Below are positions 36,160 to 48,290 of a DNA stretch of 64,000 nucleotides, one piece after another. The notes under the pieces are model-generated. The model saw only the letters and a program-made list of their open reading frames with translations, was not told the DNA's origin and searched no databases. This DNA is from Sphagnum compactum. Its lineage: Eukaryota > Bryophyta > Sphagnopsida > Sphagnales. The position numbers and the translations under genes are program-made. The first letter of the stretch is position 1. Each line of letters begins with the position of its first letter. The stretch is from the NCBI GenBank assembly GCA_965153455.1, contig OZ234498.1, positions 17,360,001 through 17,424,000 of the forward strand, read 5' to 3'.

Positions 36160-37662
36160 TATTTATATAGTCCAAAGACAGTTGCAAGCTTTCAATTTCT
36201 ATCATTTTGTTTCTTGGAAACCGAAGTGGTGGTGGCAAGCTTTAGAAAGTTGAACTCAGGTCATTGTAGATTTTGATGAACCAGAGAAGCTTGCAAGTTT
36301 CTAAATTCTGGGAAGATTTTTGAGAGTGCCAATGTGAGTAATGGTTGCAACAGGATTTGTTTGTTTGTCATTGGACAAGCACTTAACGGCCTTCTGCTAG
36401 TGTTCAAGTGTTCAAGCAATGTTAAGGCATAGATTGCACAGTGAGAAGGGTAAACTTCTATCAACTGCACAGACTTTACATGTTAATGAATCAAACATCC
36501 TCAAACATTGTAAGAATTCAATTATTATAAAACACTTCACACTTGAAAGAAAAATGCAGCCCAATGATAATTGAACTTGTAGATTAAAAGCCATCATTCA
36601 ACACACTGTCCTCAAAATGTATTGTTTGTAATCTTATGATTTCATACTTGAGTTTCAATTCATTGGCAATGCTTTCTTTGGAGGTTTTATACCCATATTT
36701 TCAAATCATGTGACCAAAAGTTAAGTAACTGAAAGAATGAATATTTGATTTAACTGACTTTTGAAAATGTATACAAATATCGATATGTGATTGCATGGTA
36801 GACTACCAGTTTCAGAACTCTAAAATAAAGAACGTGGTGACGGTGGGGAGGAGGTTCTGTCATCACCTAAATTTCAGAGAACTTAAACTGAAGCTTCCAT
36901 GCAAGAAGAGAGAATTGCCCAACAAGCGCTTTTTTACCATGGTATACACAAATGAATGTAAGTGCTCGTTCACCTGAAACTTACTTTATAAGCAAACAAA
37001 AACAAAAAGCTTTGAATGAGGAGTAGTACGATATCCTAAACTTTGACATTCAAATGGATGAACCCACAAAGTTTATACATACTTAGAAGACCTGCCAACT
37101 TAACCATGGGAGAAAAAACTACATGATATTGTGCTAACTTATAACCATATAACACACGGACAGCTTCAACTCATGTCTATCCAATCATTAATTAAATTTG
37201 AAGATTCCATGTCGAAAAAAATCAAATGTATTCTTAGATATTCCAAAGCTAGATTCTTTATTTCCTTCACAATTTATTTTTCTTTGAATTTTCTTTGTTG
37301 CGGGGTGTGGTGACTGGAGGGATTCAAAATTTAGACAAATAATGTAATTATTGTCAAAGCTGCGGGAGGTATGTACTAGGGTATATAGTTGTAGTGTAAG
37401 TATTTGGTGCTCTAAAAATTTGCCTTGCAACACAGTTTCTTAAGTTTCTTCATGTCAGAAAACTTGCAGACCATATGCTGCAGGTGCAGCAGCAGCAGCA
37501 GAAGGTGCTGGCCAGCCCTAAGATCATCAGCATCATCAACATCATCATCATGCACATCACTTGTAGGTATCCCACCACACTTGTAACAAACCCTTGCTGA
37601 ATCCCAATGTCTGTCTGCCTTAAATTTGAGCCCAGGCAGGCAGGCAGGCAGGCAGGCAGTGG
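36160..37662. other. Spacer with microsatellites
   Basis: No gene is recognised. A GCAGCAGCAGCAGCAG run and CAT/ATC-rich tract lie at about 37480-37560, and a CAGG tetranucleotide run at about 37633-37658. Open frames on the - strand here (37412-37741) are made of these repeats. Confidence 0.5.
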
Positions 37663-37965
37663 TTTTAATTTCCACTGGGGAATTTTGGTCAAATTGAAAA
37701 ATATGATTTTGGCTTATACAACTTGGATTTTTCCATAGCAAATTTTCTTGCCCAAATTTTGTCAGATTTTTGGAAAAAAGTAAAAATCCAAATCGCCAGA
37801 ATTTTAAATGATAAGTTTAATCCGTTTCGTAGGCAAGAATATACAATTGTGGATCCATTTTTTGGAAAATTGACTTTCCCTATCTGGTGTATAGCCAAAT
37901 TTGGCTAAATTTTTGTTGTGGATGATCGCCACTTTGGCTACATCACAAAATTGACAAGAAAAACA
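37663..37965 (+). repeat. Dispersed repeat E, copy 2
   Basis: Best-preserved copy. It carries AAAAATCCAAATCGCCAGA, ATGATAAGTT, then the palindrome AGCCAAATTTGGCT (37893-37906), TGGATGATCGCCACTTTGGC and TACATCACAAAATTG before an A-rich end. See copy 1 at 30720. Confidence 0.65.
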
Positions 37966-38004
37966 TGGGACAGTTCTTGTAGGTAAGCCAAGAAAATATA
38001 GAAG

Positions 38005-38560
38005 GATCATTTTCTTTTTCTTTTACTTTCATATCTGGTATACTAGGTATAGCCAAATTTGGTTGAAAGTTTTTTCCTGGTTGATCTTGCCACTTTAGGC
38101 TATATCACAAAAACTGATTAAAAAAAGAAAACACTGTGTGACCCATCACAACAGGGAGCCGTGAGTTTTTTGGCAAACAACAAAAATTGGGAGATTTTTG
38201 AGAAATAATTTTTTTGATTTGCTAATTTTTAAAGCAAAACAAAAATCACCCAATTTTCAATACCACAATTTTTATTTAAAAAAACCCTGCCAGGAAGGCC
38301 AAGCAGTGTTTTTTTTGGGTGGCGAATTTTCTCCATTTTTCGAAAAAGGAATAATTGTACTGAAAATTCCCTCTGTTATTTTTTTCAAAAAAATTGCCAA
38401 AAAGGTGATAAATGTTTTTAAAAAAAAATTGCAACAACAACTAACTACACATAAGATGAAAATCAAGGTGCTTAAGATTTTTCTACTTTCATGTATTGAA
38501 TATTGCCAAATTTGACTAAAATATTCTTATGCATGATTATTAATCACTTGAGCAAAATAA
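38005..38560 (+). repeat. Dispersed repeat E, two further degraded copies
   Basis: TAGCCAAATTTGGTTGAAAG..TTGATCTTGCCACTTTAGGC..TATCACAAAAACTG at 38050-38115, and a weaker ATTGCCAAATTTGACTAAAATATT at 38500-38525. Both are followed by A-rich runs, giving a cluster of related copies within 1 kb. Confidence 0.5.
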
Positions 38561-39059
38561 AAAATAACTGAAATTAAAAAAAAAATCCTAACAACATCCC
38601 TATTATGAAATCAAGCAAAAAAATAAAAAAAGGAAACAAACAACCATTTATGAAGAAAGAAAGAAGAAAGGAAGAAGAAGTCATTTTAGCTAGCTAGTAC
38701 TACTGTTTACTACTGCAACTGCAGAGGTTCACTACAGTAGTATAAGTAGATGGATGGCATGGGGGGTACAACTGTGACCGCCTCCCTGCCTGCACTGCCT
38801 GCCTGTGCCTGCAGTGGTGCTGCACACAGGCCAAAGGAGGAGGAGGAGGGGGAGAAGTCCTAGAGATTGACAATATGAGTTAGCCAAAAAGGTTCATGAA
38901 ATTGGAGCTCCTGCACTTGCCCTTCATGTTTTTGTTTGGATCAAACCAAAGGAGCTCGCAGATCTCAGCTTTTAATCGTGGTGTGCTAGCTAGTAGTTGC
39001 TGCAGCACTACAACCAAGCTAGCTAGCAAGCTACTGCACTAGTAGTAGTGCCCATGATC

Positions 39060-41500
39060 TGATCTAGTGTTATTATATATAAGTGTTGATCATAGTGTCT
39101 TGAACTGCTTGACTAAAAATCTTTTAATGACTATGATTCCAGCTAGTAAGTAGTTGGGTGATGAAATTGTGATCAGGTGTGCTGGAAAGAGTTTACATTC
39201 ATTTGGAATTTCTGAAATTCCAGTAGTTGGGGTGTAGATTGTGATCAGCACAGCTAGCTAGCTGCAGCTGGAGTTAAATACATTAATTTGGGAATTTCTG
39301 ATTTTCAGTAGTAGTTCCAAGGCTATGGTGATCTAAATTGTGATCAGTTTTCTACAGGGCGGAGTTTACATTAATTTGGAGATTCTCATGATTTCCAGTT
39401 ATGTATATGTATATAGTTGGGTGATGAATATTGTGATCATCTGCTGCTGCTGCTGCTGCTGGTGGGAGTTTTACAATTTGGAATAAATTTTGTGTTGAGA
39501 TCCATGTCAACACTAGCTAGACTGCCAATTCTTTTGGTTTCCGAGCTGCTGGGTCGGTGGGTGGATGGATCTCTCTACAGCTAGCTAGCTAGCTTGCTTA
39601 CTTGCAGCCTGAGGTTTTAGTAGCCCAAATGAATTGCTACATTGTTTGTCAGCTTAATTTGGTCAGCTCAATAGATGCATCTGTTTTGCAAATGTTGATG
39701 ATCTAGATAGAGTCGAAATTGCTGGTCATCCAGAACATATAACTCTAGCTCATGTCTAGTGCTATTATATATGAAGCGAGCAGCTGACATCCTGCGCTGT
39801 GCTGCGAGAGATCAACAAATTGAAGGTCATATAATCTTCAAAGCGTGCAAGTATGCAAAAGCTGTAAGAATGGTACTCGCTGCGCCGAAGACTAGAATAC
39901 CAATAACTGGCTGCTGCTGCTGCTTACAGTTCTGGGGTACCGCTTCCGCCGGCGCAGGGCCAGCTGCAATATCTGCCACTACCGCATTCTGGCTGTGCAC
40001 CACCACTGGAGCTCTAGTCGTCTTGCTACACCTGCTCCTCATCAGCTGCAGTTCCTTCACTTCGGCTAACCGCTGCTTCAGTACAGCTCCTACCAGTGGT
40101 AAATCCCGCGTCCCCGCAGCTTGCTCGCTTGCTTTCTTGCTTGCTTGCGCACAATTGATACCTATCCTGCTGCTGCTGCATTTTGTTTTCTGTCGCTGAT
40201 GATGACCGGAGCGAGCCGGCCTGAGATTCAAACTCGAGTATCGAAGTATATTCTTGTAAGACCGTACAATAGTGTCGGTGTGCTACAAGAATCCAGCTTG
40301 CAGCAAGATGCTAAATACTGTGCTATATTATTTATTACTCAAATTTATAGGGTGCCGTGGATTCCATCTTGCAGATTCTTCTTTTATAGGACTAGAAAAG
40401 CATAACAGATTCATCAATCTCAAGGAGTTATATGGAGCGGCATTCATCACCACCCATGGGAGGAATATAGCAGCTGCAACAACCACGGTGGAAGATCCAG
40501 ATCTTATTGCAATATATTTATCAAAGTCAACAAGGAAATCGCCGGAGGTAAGGCCACTACTGGATTCAGTAAACCTGCACCTTCTAACTTCTTGTCAAGC
40601 TCAATAGATCAATATTCTGGACAGTGCAACCTTCTTGCTTGCTTGCTGCCATATTGCAAACTATAAGATCCGTCGCTGGCCCAGAAGCATTTAGTGATCT
40701 TCAGAAAAGCTTTAGGCACACCAATGAGCTGGAGATGAAGGATCAGTGGAGATCAGCAGCTCGAGATTCTCCAGCAGTTTCTTATTTGAATCTTGACATG
40801 TGCTCATGTGGGTCATGACAGGTCATAGATCATGTCAAACAACAAGCTGCTGATTCTATTCTAGCGCCATTGCTCCAGCCGGATCAACTACCAGATGCCG
40901 CCGGTCAACGACCATGTCCAGCTGCCGCTGCAGCCTGCAATCATCATCACAACAACAACAACAACAACAATTATAATATACCGTTGTTGCAGCAGCGGCT
41001 GGAGATCACAACGACGGCTACATCAAATCTTTTGCAGTTGCTAATGACAAAGCTCACCTGGTGGACCAAGGACAAGATGCAGATACAGCTGCACATGCTG
41101 AGAGATCTTCATAAGATTATACTAAATTTGTATGATCCAGCTACTGCAGCTGTTGTCGCTGATCATAATATTGCAGCAGCAGCCCATATTCAAAGGCGAC
41201 CAAGAAGGATGATGAGCAGCAGTTCTAGGGTTCATATAAGGACTAGGAGACGAAAGCTGATGCTCCCGGAATCTTCCAACTCATATGAATCACCTAAACA
41301 TGCTGCTGCTGCTGCAAATTTTCCTCACACGCCTTCTTCCAATGATTTCTTTGGCGACTATGGAGACCCACAAAGCCATCCTCCTAGAAGTAATTAGAGA
41401 TCATAATTTCTAGTGAGTCCCACCCCCCTTGCTTAATTAGGATTCCACCCAGGCTGCTGCAGCTGATCACCAAGCTGCTTCCACTTGTGAATAATAAAAA
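39060..41500 (+). other. Possible transcription unit, CTGCAG/CTAGCTAG-rich island
   Basis: From about 38690 the DNA changes character. AT-rich repeats give way to non-repetitive sequence with many AGCTAGCTAG, GCTGCTGC and CTGCAG words. A TATA-like TATTATATATAAG lies at about 39068. Open + frames follow each other (39759-40199, 40121-40405, 40272-40607, 40624-40818, 40870-41397), and possible donors include GCCGGAG|GTAAGG at about 40547. AATAATAAAAA occurs at about 41490. A spliced gene with a long leader or a long non-coding RNA would both fit. I recognise no protein family. Confidence 0.35.
40870..41397 (+). CDS. Hypothetical 175-aa reading frame, unrecognised
   Basis: The longest open frame of the island at 39-41.5 kb begins MLQPDQLPDAAGQRP, continues with an Ala-rich and a His3/Asn7 run (residues about 18-33), a basic patch (HIQRRPRRMM, then RTRRRKLMLPES) and ends PQSHPPRSN at a TAG. 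Low-complexity Asn/His/Ala tracts plus basic patches are common in plant nuclear proteins, but nothing diagnostic is present. It could be the last exon of a spliced gene; the ATG used may be internal. Equally, it may be non-coding. No homologue is known to me. Confidence 0.3.
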   Translation: MLQPDQLPDAAGQRPCPAAAAACNHHHNNNNNNNYNIPLLQQRLEITTTATSNLLQLLMTKLTWWTKDKMQIQLHMLRDLHKIILNLYDPATAAVVADHNIAAAAHIQRRPRRMMSSSSRVHIRTRRRKLMLPESSNSYESPKHAAAAANFPHTPSSNDFFGDYGDPQSHPPRSN

Positions 41501-41870
41501 TCTGTAGCTGATAATTGTCTAAGAAACTTGTAAGCTCTTCAGGAAGAATGTTCATCATGCCAGGCCTGCACATCAGTTGAATCTTACAGTCTTCAGATTT
41601 GAATCTGCATGGGTTCTATAAGATGAATTCAGCTGATGATCTGGAGTGAGGTTGTTAGCTCCTGCAGCTGGTTGTTACAGGTGATCATGAATGCATGCAC
41701 ACAGGCAGGTGGGACGATGGATCATGAGTTCTAAGCAAACTACAATAAGAGATCAATCAGTCCAGTCTTTAATTATGATGCAATCCAGATCAGTTCAAAT
41801 GCAACAAGTTTTACAATAATTTGTACCATGCGTGCTGCAACAAAGTTGAAGAGCTCAAGTTCCAGACTCT

Positions 41871-42018
41871 CAACCCTAAACCCTAAAACCCTAGAACCTA
41901 AACCCTAAACCCTAAGCCATAGATCTGGGCTAAACCTTAAACCCTAGACCCTAAACCCTAAACCCTAAACCCTAGAACCTAAACTGTAAACCTAGGTAGC
42001 CCCTAAACCCTAAACCCC
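41871..42018 (+). repeat. Interstitial telomere-like repeats (CCCTAAA)
   Basis: About twelve AACCCTAAA or near-variant units (ACCCTAGA, AACCTAAA) occur in two blocks, 41871-41920 and 41935-42018; a few more appear at about 42145-42165. CCCTAAA is the plant telomere unit read on the C-rich strand. The degeneracy shows an old interstitial site and not a chromosome end. Confidence 0.85.
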
Positions 42019-44379
42019 TCCATTGCTGTGGTCAATTGGACACCATCTAAGCTGAAAATCAAAGTCCAGAGATCTGATGTTTTGAAATTTACATACATAT
42101 ATGAACAACTTTCTGGCTTCATCTACACAAGCTAGTAACTAGTTGAACCCTAAACTGGAAACCCTAAACTAGCTGAAGCTCAAATCCAAATCAGAATTGA
42201 CATTTACATATTATCAAATTTACAACTTTCTTGCTTCATCTTGTGAATGAATGAAGAGGTGATGGTCATGTCACATTGGATGGGAAAGAAATCAACATAA
42301 GGGGCATGTGAGGAGTTTGTTGTCCATCATCTACAATTGCTAGACTTCTTAAGTACTCACAACTTACAAGTTTGCAAATTTTGCAATAAATTCAAATTTC
42401 AATTGTGGTGCAAAAAGGTTTTTGTGATCATCAATAAACTATAGTTTATACTTAAATTTACCATATCATGAATCAATAGTGAGACACATATCCCACAATC
42501 CCACTTTAAAACTATAACTCATGCATGATTTGGTTTGATACTTATAACCATTTATTGTGGATATTAAATGTTACAAAAACGTGATACGACTTACATTTTC
42601 AACAACCTAACATAATATATTTGTTTTCAAAACATATTTGAGATGCAACACTTCATATAGTCAAAATGGATCCAAAGTCTTGTACCTACCTCTTGTATTT
42701 TGAAAGCACAAAGTTTTAAAATCTTATGAAGTTAAGTTGTTTTTAAAATGGTCCTAATAGAGGGGGAAAGGAGGAGGTGGTAAGAGCACAATTTAGAGAC
42801 TACCAAAAAACCCACACCAAAAATAGGGATCAAATAGTTCATCAAAGTGCCCATACATATAATTTTGCATCACACAACCAAAAGAGTTCGATTCATTTTA
42901 GCATTGGGTTAGAAATGGCACCAATCCCCCATTGGTTTCATGTAATTTTTCAATTTCATAACCGTGGTTCTTAAAAGAGTTCAAAGAACCAATTCTCATA
43001 TGTAACTACCAAATATCAAAAATAATGATAATAACTAGAACCCCATGAGTAGGGAAATTTTTTTTGGATTAATCAAAGGTTATTTAATGTCAATTCAAAA
43101 ATCTCATGACTTCCATGTTATGGACCTACCTTTTCAAAGCTTAACTACCTTTGGTGTAACTCTTCTACTTCCATTTCATTCATTACTTTTAATATCTTAT
43201 GACTAGAAGCATGGTTCTTGCCTTTGTAGTCATCTTCGATCTCATCAATTTATGAAAAGGGGATAACAAAAATGTTTTGAATACTACCCATGATTTCCTT
43301 GGGCAAAGATTGCAAATTACTACAACTGCGGAGAAAAGTTACGAACAAAGTTACTACATACATGTAGCTGGATCAAGCTAGCTCACAATGGCACAACATA
43401 ATCTAACTTCCAAGCAAATGCATTAGCTTGCACTCCCAAAACCATATTCAATGTTTGACATGATGACATCTCGAATGTGTGAGGCAAGTGCACAAAAGCA
43501 AATTGTAATAAGGCAAAGGAGCAGCAAAGGAAAGTATTTGAAAAATGATATATAATTACTTGCAATGGACACAAAACTTGTTCACTTGGAATTCAAAGGT
43601 TCTACTGACCAAGCTAAGACAAAAGCTTACAAGATGCTAAAGAAGCATTATAGTATGTTGTCCCAACATTGCTAACTCAAAAAATCCACATGAAACTAAG
43701 GTTTACAAATGCCCCTAGCTTGCATTTTATTAGTTGCACATTGTTAATAATTTTTATAAGTGTTCAACTCATATTTTTATTGTTAGCACCCTTTTGAGGC
43801 TACAATAAACATTAACTTAAAAGAGACTATAATTCCAAGCTAACCCCATGATTTGGTTTGGCAGTGCTTTGCAATTCTTGTCATTTCTTACCATTTGTAA
43901 TTTAAAACTCCAATGTAAATCCATATTTAAGTAATCAACATAGACATCTAGAATGACTTGAAAAAAGCAGGCATGCAAAACCACATCCTACAAGGGCAAA
44001 AGATCGTGAAGCAAAAAGGTTAAGATGAAAAAAAACAAACAAAAATGGCGAAGGAAAATTAAGTAGACTATGGTAGATTGAAGTCTTTTAATTGATGTGA
44101 GGGACAAAGGGAGACCTAAGAGATACTTGAAAAAAGATGAAACAAATAAGCATATGCTTGGAGGTAAAACCAGAGCTTCACAAAAGATCTAATAAATTTT
44201 GCACAAATGTATACTCTCCAAATTGCAAAAGTGTGAGCACCTACACAACATACCAAGTCAACATTGTGTTGTAAGGATTTTGTAAAATAAGATTGTTCAA
44301 AATATCTCACAAATTCACTTCTTTTAGTCAAACACATATTTCACTATGATGAAAAGTCATGCCCCAACATGTTGCCAAT
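42019..44379. other. AT-rich spacer, nothing recognised
   Basis: No gene or ordered repeat is recognised. Part of the - strand left of 44380 could contain the lost 3' exons of the STE24 relic, but no conserved STE24 phrase is readable there. Confidence 0.4.
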
Positions 44380-45815
44380 CATTATACCCACATGAGAACA
44401 TCATGACCCTCAACATTTATATATGAATCCTTACAATGCACATTATTTAGTAAAATAGAAGCAAGGTATTGCAATGATGCCCTAAGTGTTTGAGAATCAA
44501 AGTAGTTCCCATAAAATATCCATTGGAGGATGCAAATGCCTCTATAAAGAGCAAGCATTGGAAGAGGTATGAGAACAATCTGCATAACAAGGAAGTAGTA
44601 TGTGGTGTGACTAAGTTTCCAATGGCCTAATTCTTGTGCTATCACTGGCACCACTTCATTTTCATTCTTACATTATAGGAGAAATTAACATGGTTAGTTA
44701 AATATGGCTGATGTTCTACTTGCAAGGTCTAATAAATGATATCTAAGTAACAAGTTGCATATGAAAGATGAAGTTACCCAAATTTAGGAACACAAATTGA
44801 TCTGTAACATAATCTTCCAATTTCTAATCAACAGAATATGTTTTGTAGAGTTAATGGATTCTATAAATGTTCACCTGAAAAATCAAAGTGTCATATAACA
44901 TAATATGTTTATCATTATAGAGTCCATACATATTTGCCTACACCATATCAAAACCCAAGTTTCCATAGACTTACTCATTTGCAAACCCAAAAAAAGTAGA
45001 TTGTTGCAAACATCAAAGCAAGAAATACATTTGGGGGATAGTTATATGTTAAGAGAAAGGACTCAAGTAACAAAAAAGTAATAGACAAATATCTACAACA
45101 CACAATTTGACCAATCCTCTTGTGAATGGTAAAACATAGTTAGCTTACAAGGGTCCAACACTCCACATTAGAAAGCCTTCACTATTGTACAATAAAATAA
45201 ACAAAATTTTAGTCAAGGAGGAGGGTGTTTACATTACTATGATTGGAGTGGGTGGAATGATCGATCATAAACAACTTCTTTAATGGAAACTTGAAGTATG
45301 ACACCAACTACTTTATTTTGGCACACAAACTTTCTTTCAAGCAACTACTTGACATATGGCATCCCAACCAAACCCTCACACAAACAAACAAAGCCTCCAA
45401 TGATTTATGATGCATGAATAATTACCTTGGTTTAACTTCTCTAAAATATTTCAAACTCCTTGATTACACTTATTCTCATTGGTAACTTTATTGGCAATGG
45501 CTAAACACGTATACCACTTGTTCAATACATGAATATGTAGTTTTGAAAACTGAATATCTAATGTGTTGATGACGTGATGAAAAATTGTGAAGGATGAAAA
45601 GACTAACAGGAGTGAGCTTGTTGAAGAGTGGCACATGCATCAATACAGGATGTACAACCATCAGCACCAATGATAGGCCTAACATAAATGCCCACATGTA
45701 CAAAGCAAGGTATGGGCTACCTTTTTACACAATGATAATGATGGCTGCCACAATTGGTGGCCCAACTACTACCATGAGGCCTAGCCCCATTAACATAAAA
45801 AATAAATTTGGTATT
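44380..45815 (-). pseudogene. STE24: CaaX prenyl protease 1 (STE24/FACE1) relic
   Basis: STE24 is an ER-membrane zinc metalloprotease that trims prenylated CaaX proteins. On the - strand, 45795-45590 reads VVVGPPIVAAIIIIV, a TAA stop (45725-45727) where the family has Gln, then KGSPYLALYMWAFMLGLSLV and HPVLMHVPLFNKLTPV, which matches the family's GPPIVAAII and PLFNKFTPL region. At 44665-44440 it reads CKNENEVVPVIAQELGHWKL and SHTTYYFLVMQIVL, the metal-binding region. The HExxH motif is QELGH here, so the first zinc-binding His is replaced by Gln. About 0.8 kb lies between the two parts without the SNAYMYG/KRIVLYDTL segment. The flanks fit intron remnants, so it looks like a decayed genomic (not processed) copy. 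The in-frame stop plus the lost ligand mean no active enzyme. Confidence 0.85.
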
Positions 45816-48169
45816 TTGTTGTAACATCAACAAAACAAAGAAATCCATCAAACCTTTGGTGAGCCAATTAATTTTGCTTCACAAAGATCATGTGATATCA
45901 ACCTACCCATGAAGATTATAACAAACATAGCACAAGGATAGAAAGTCAATTCTAATGATATTTTTATGGGTACAAGATTGGTCTGACCTTGTTGAAACCA
46001 TGTTGTGCCTCAATGACAAAAGTCAAGTACAAGGCAAAGGGAAGTTTTATCACCTATCCATCCCAACAACATAGGTTAATTGACAAAACCATTGCCAAAC
46101 ACTCTAAGATATCTTCATCAAAGCCATTAAAAAAATCTGTTATTAGCCCTTTTTCTTAAATAATACAATACAACCATGTGTCTAGTAACCCTATATGTAT
46201 ATATGTGTTTATGGCAAATGTCTCCAACATCTATGAATAGTGTTCAAAGAATGTCCTTCTGCTAGTCTTCTTCAAAAGGGGTAGACGACACACTTGTAGG
46301 TGACAATGGCAATGATGGTGATGTAGATTTAACCTTGATCTATTGCTATTGTTGTTTATATCTCCACCTAGAATGGATAGTCTAATGAGGGCAACAACAT
46401 TAGCTTCTCAACATGTGGGGTTGTTTATAAACTACATTTGATGGAGGAGGCCAATTTCTAGCTCATGATCTATACATTATTGCTAATCGCAACAAAAGTT
46501 AATGATCCATGGTAGCAACAAAATTTTCAATAAAATGCCATCAACAACACCAACCTTATTAGTGTAAGAAATTTAGTTGCACAAGATCACAAAACTTGAG
46601 CTTACCATGCAAAAAAAAAATTTGGGTTTCAACTTTCAAATTTAGGAGCAAGAGCTTTCCTTAAAGAACTCAATTTTTTGGTTTTTCCATGTGTACATTA
46701 ATTGCAACAAAAATTGATCGAATTCTTCGACTTACATGCACATTTTTTTTTCTTGCCATATGTGGAGAGGTAAAAATTTGTTTCATTGTACATTATTTTT
46801 AAATTTTGCGTTTGTGTGTGTATTTTTCAACTCCACACCCAATACTTGATATTTGGTGAATTACGAAAAAACAAAAGAGCCCCAATGGAAGAAGGAAGAA
46901 GGAAAATACAAACTAGAAAAAAATGTGTACTTTTTTTCCTTGATGCCATATTTAGTTGGCCAAGAATGTTGAATGAAAAAATTGCACCAACTCAAGTAAA
47001 CATCTCAAGATGTGTGTTCAATTTTGTTATTGTTCTGGGTGTCAAAATTTGACATGAATATACATGTAACAACAAGCACATTATAAAGAATTTTAAAATT
47101 CTTGCAACATCTATCACCTAAACTACTGGTTTTGTGAAGTAATCAACCATGACTCTAAATTCTCTTCCATTTTAATTTTCAATTAGGCCACATTCTAAAT
47201 GTGGGACATATTGGCCAATAGGTGTATGATATCATTTTTAGTTCTCAAAAAACAATTCTACAAAATTTTGACTTTTATGCTTTGTAACAAATTACTTTTC
47301 ATCACATCACATTGTCACTAAGTATTGGTGTTTCCTGAAATTGTGCAAAAACTTATCGATCTATTCTTACTTTCTAAATTAGGAGGTTTTGTGAATTCAA
47401 TGTTGATCTATCCTTCACCACTTCGGACTACCTCAACTATGTCAAATAGTGTCCCAATAGAATTAAAGACCAACAACAAATAGATCAAGACGAAATTTTT
47501 TGGTACAATGATCTTGATTTTTTTTCACATATAAAGTTACATATTTCCAATAATTAAATAAGATGCCCATATTCAGAGTACCATGGGAATGACTACACGT
47601 ATCCTAAATGTGTTTCATTGCAAATATCTTGGCAATATGAGCTTTGGAAGATGAGAGATAATTTCATTCAAATACTATCATTCTTTTGTTTTTCCTTTAT
47701 ATACTATATATCTTTTACCAATTCATAGGGTGATGCAGTGAAATATCTTCCAAGAAAAATCTTGTACTCCACATGTGCATGCAATAACTTACAAATAACA
47801 TCTTTCTTATCAAATAATGCTTCATAAATTGACTTGTATTCAAAAGAGTTTCAACTTTTGTTTAGTTCATGATTTACCAAAAGCTCTCTTTTTTTTATAT
47901 ACAATTTTGAAAACATAATAAAATTGTTGTCCCAAAAGCTCAAAGATGAAGGGGAAGATAGCTCAAGATGACTTCGAAGGAAAGGAGATTTAGGCAAATT
48001 TCCACAACTACACATAAAATATAACTTCATAAGGATTTTGAGGGGATGGATCCTTATATATACATCTAACACACCATTCCCTCAATATTGAATGGACCCT
48101 GTTTGAGGGATTCTTTTTCTGAAATTGTCATACTTAGACAATAGGAGCAGGTCACCAAATTATAGCATG
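45816..48169. other. AT-rich spacer, nothing recognised
   Basis: No protein motif, array or inverted-repeat element stands out. The upstream exons expected for STE24 on the - strand were not found in the first few hundred bases. Confidence 0.4.
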
Positions 48170-48290
48170 ACTCTTTATTTATTTTTTACTTTCTTCTCTG
48201 ACTTGTAGCCAAATTTGGCTAATTTCTCTTGTGGATGATCACCAGTGTGGCTACATCACAGAGTTGGCAAAAAAAAAAAAAAAAAAAAGG
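48170..48290 (+). repeat. Dispersed repeat E, copy with long poly(A)
   Basis: TAGCCAAATTTGGCTAATTT, TGGATGATCACCAGTGTGGC and TACATCACAGAGTTGGC are followed directly by a run of about 20 A (48268-48288). This is the clearest sign that the family ends in poly(A) and spreads by retroposition. The palindrome is at 48207-48220. Confidence 0.65.

Noticed and set aside
39827-40231. 134-codon frame on the - strand in the CTGCAG-rich island
   Set aside because: It mirrors the + strand frame 39759-40199 over CTG-rich DNA. Neither resembles a known protein; recorded only as part of the possible transcription unit.
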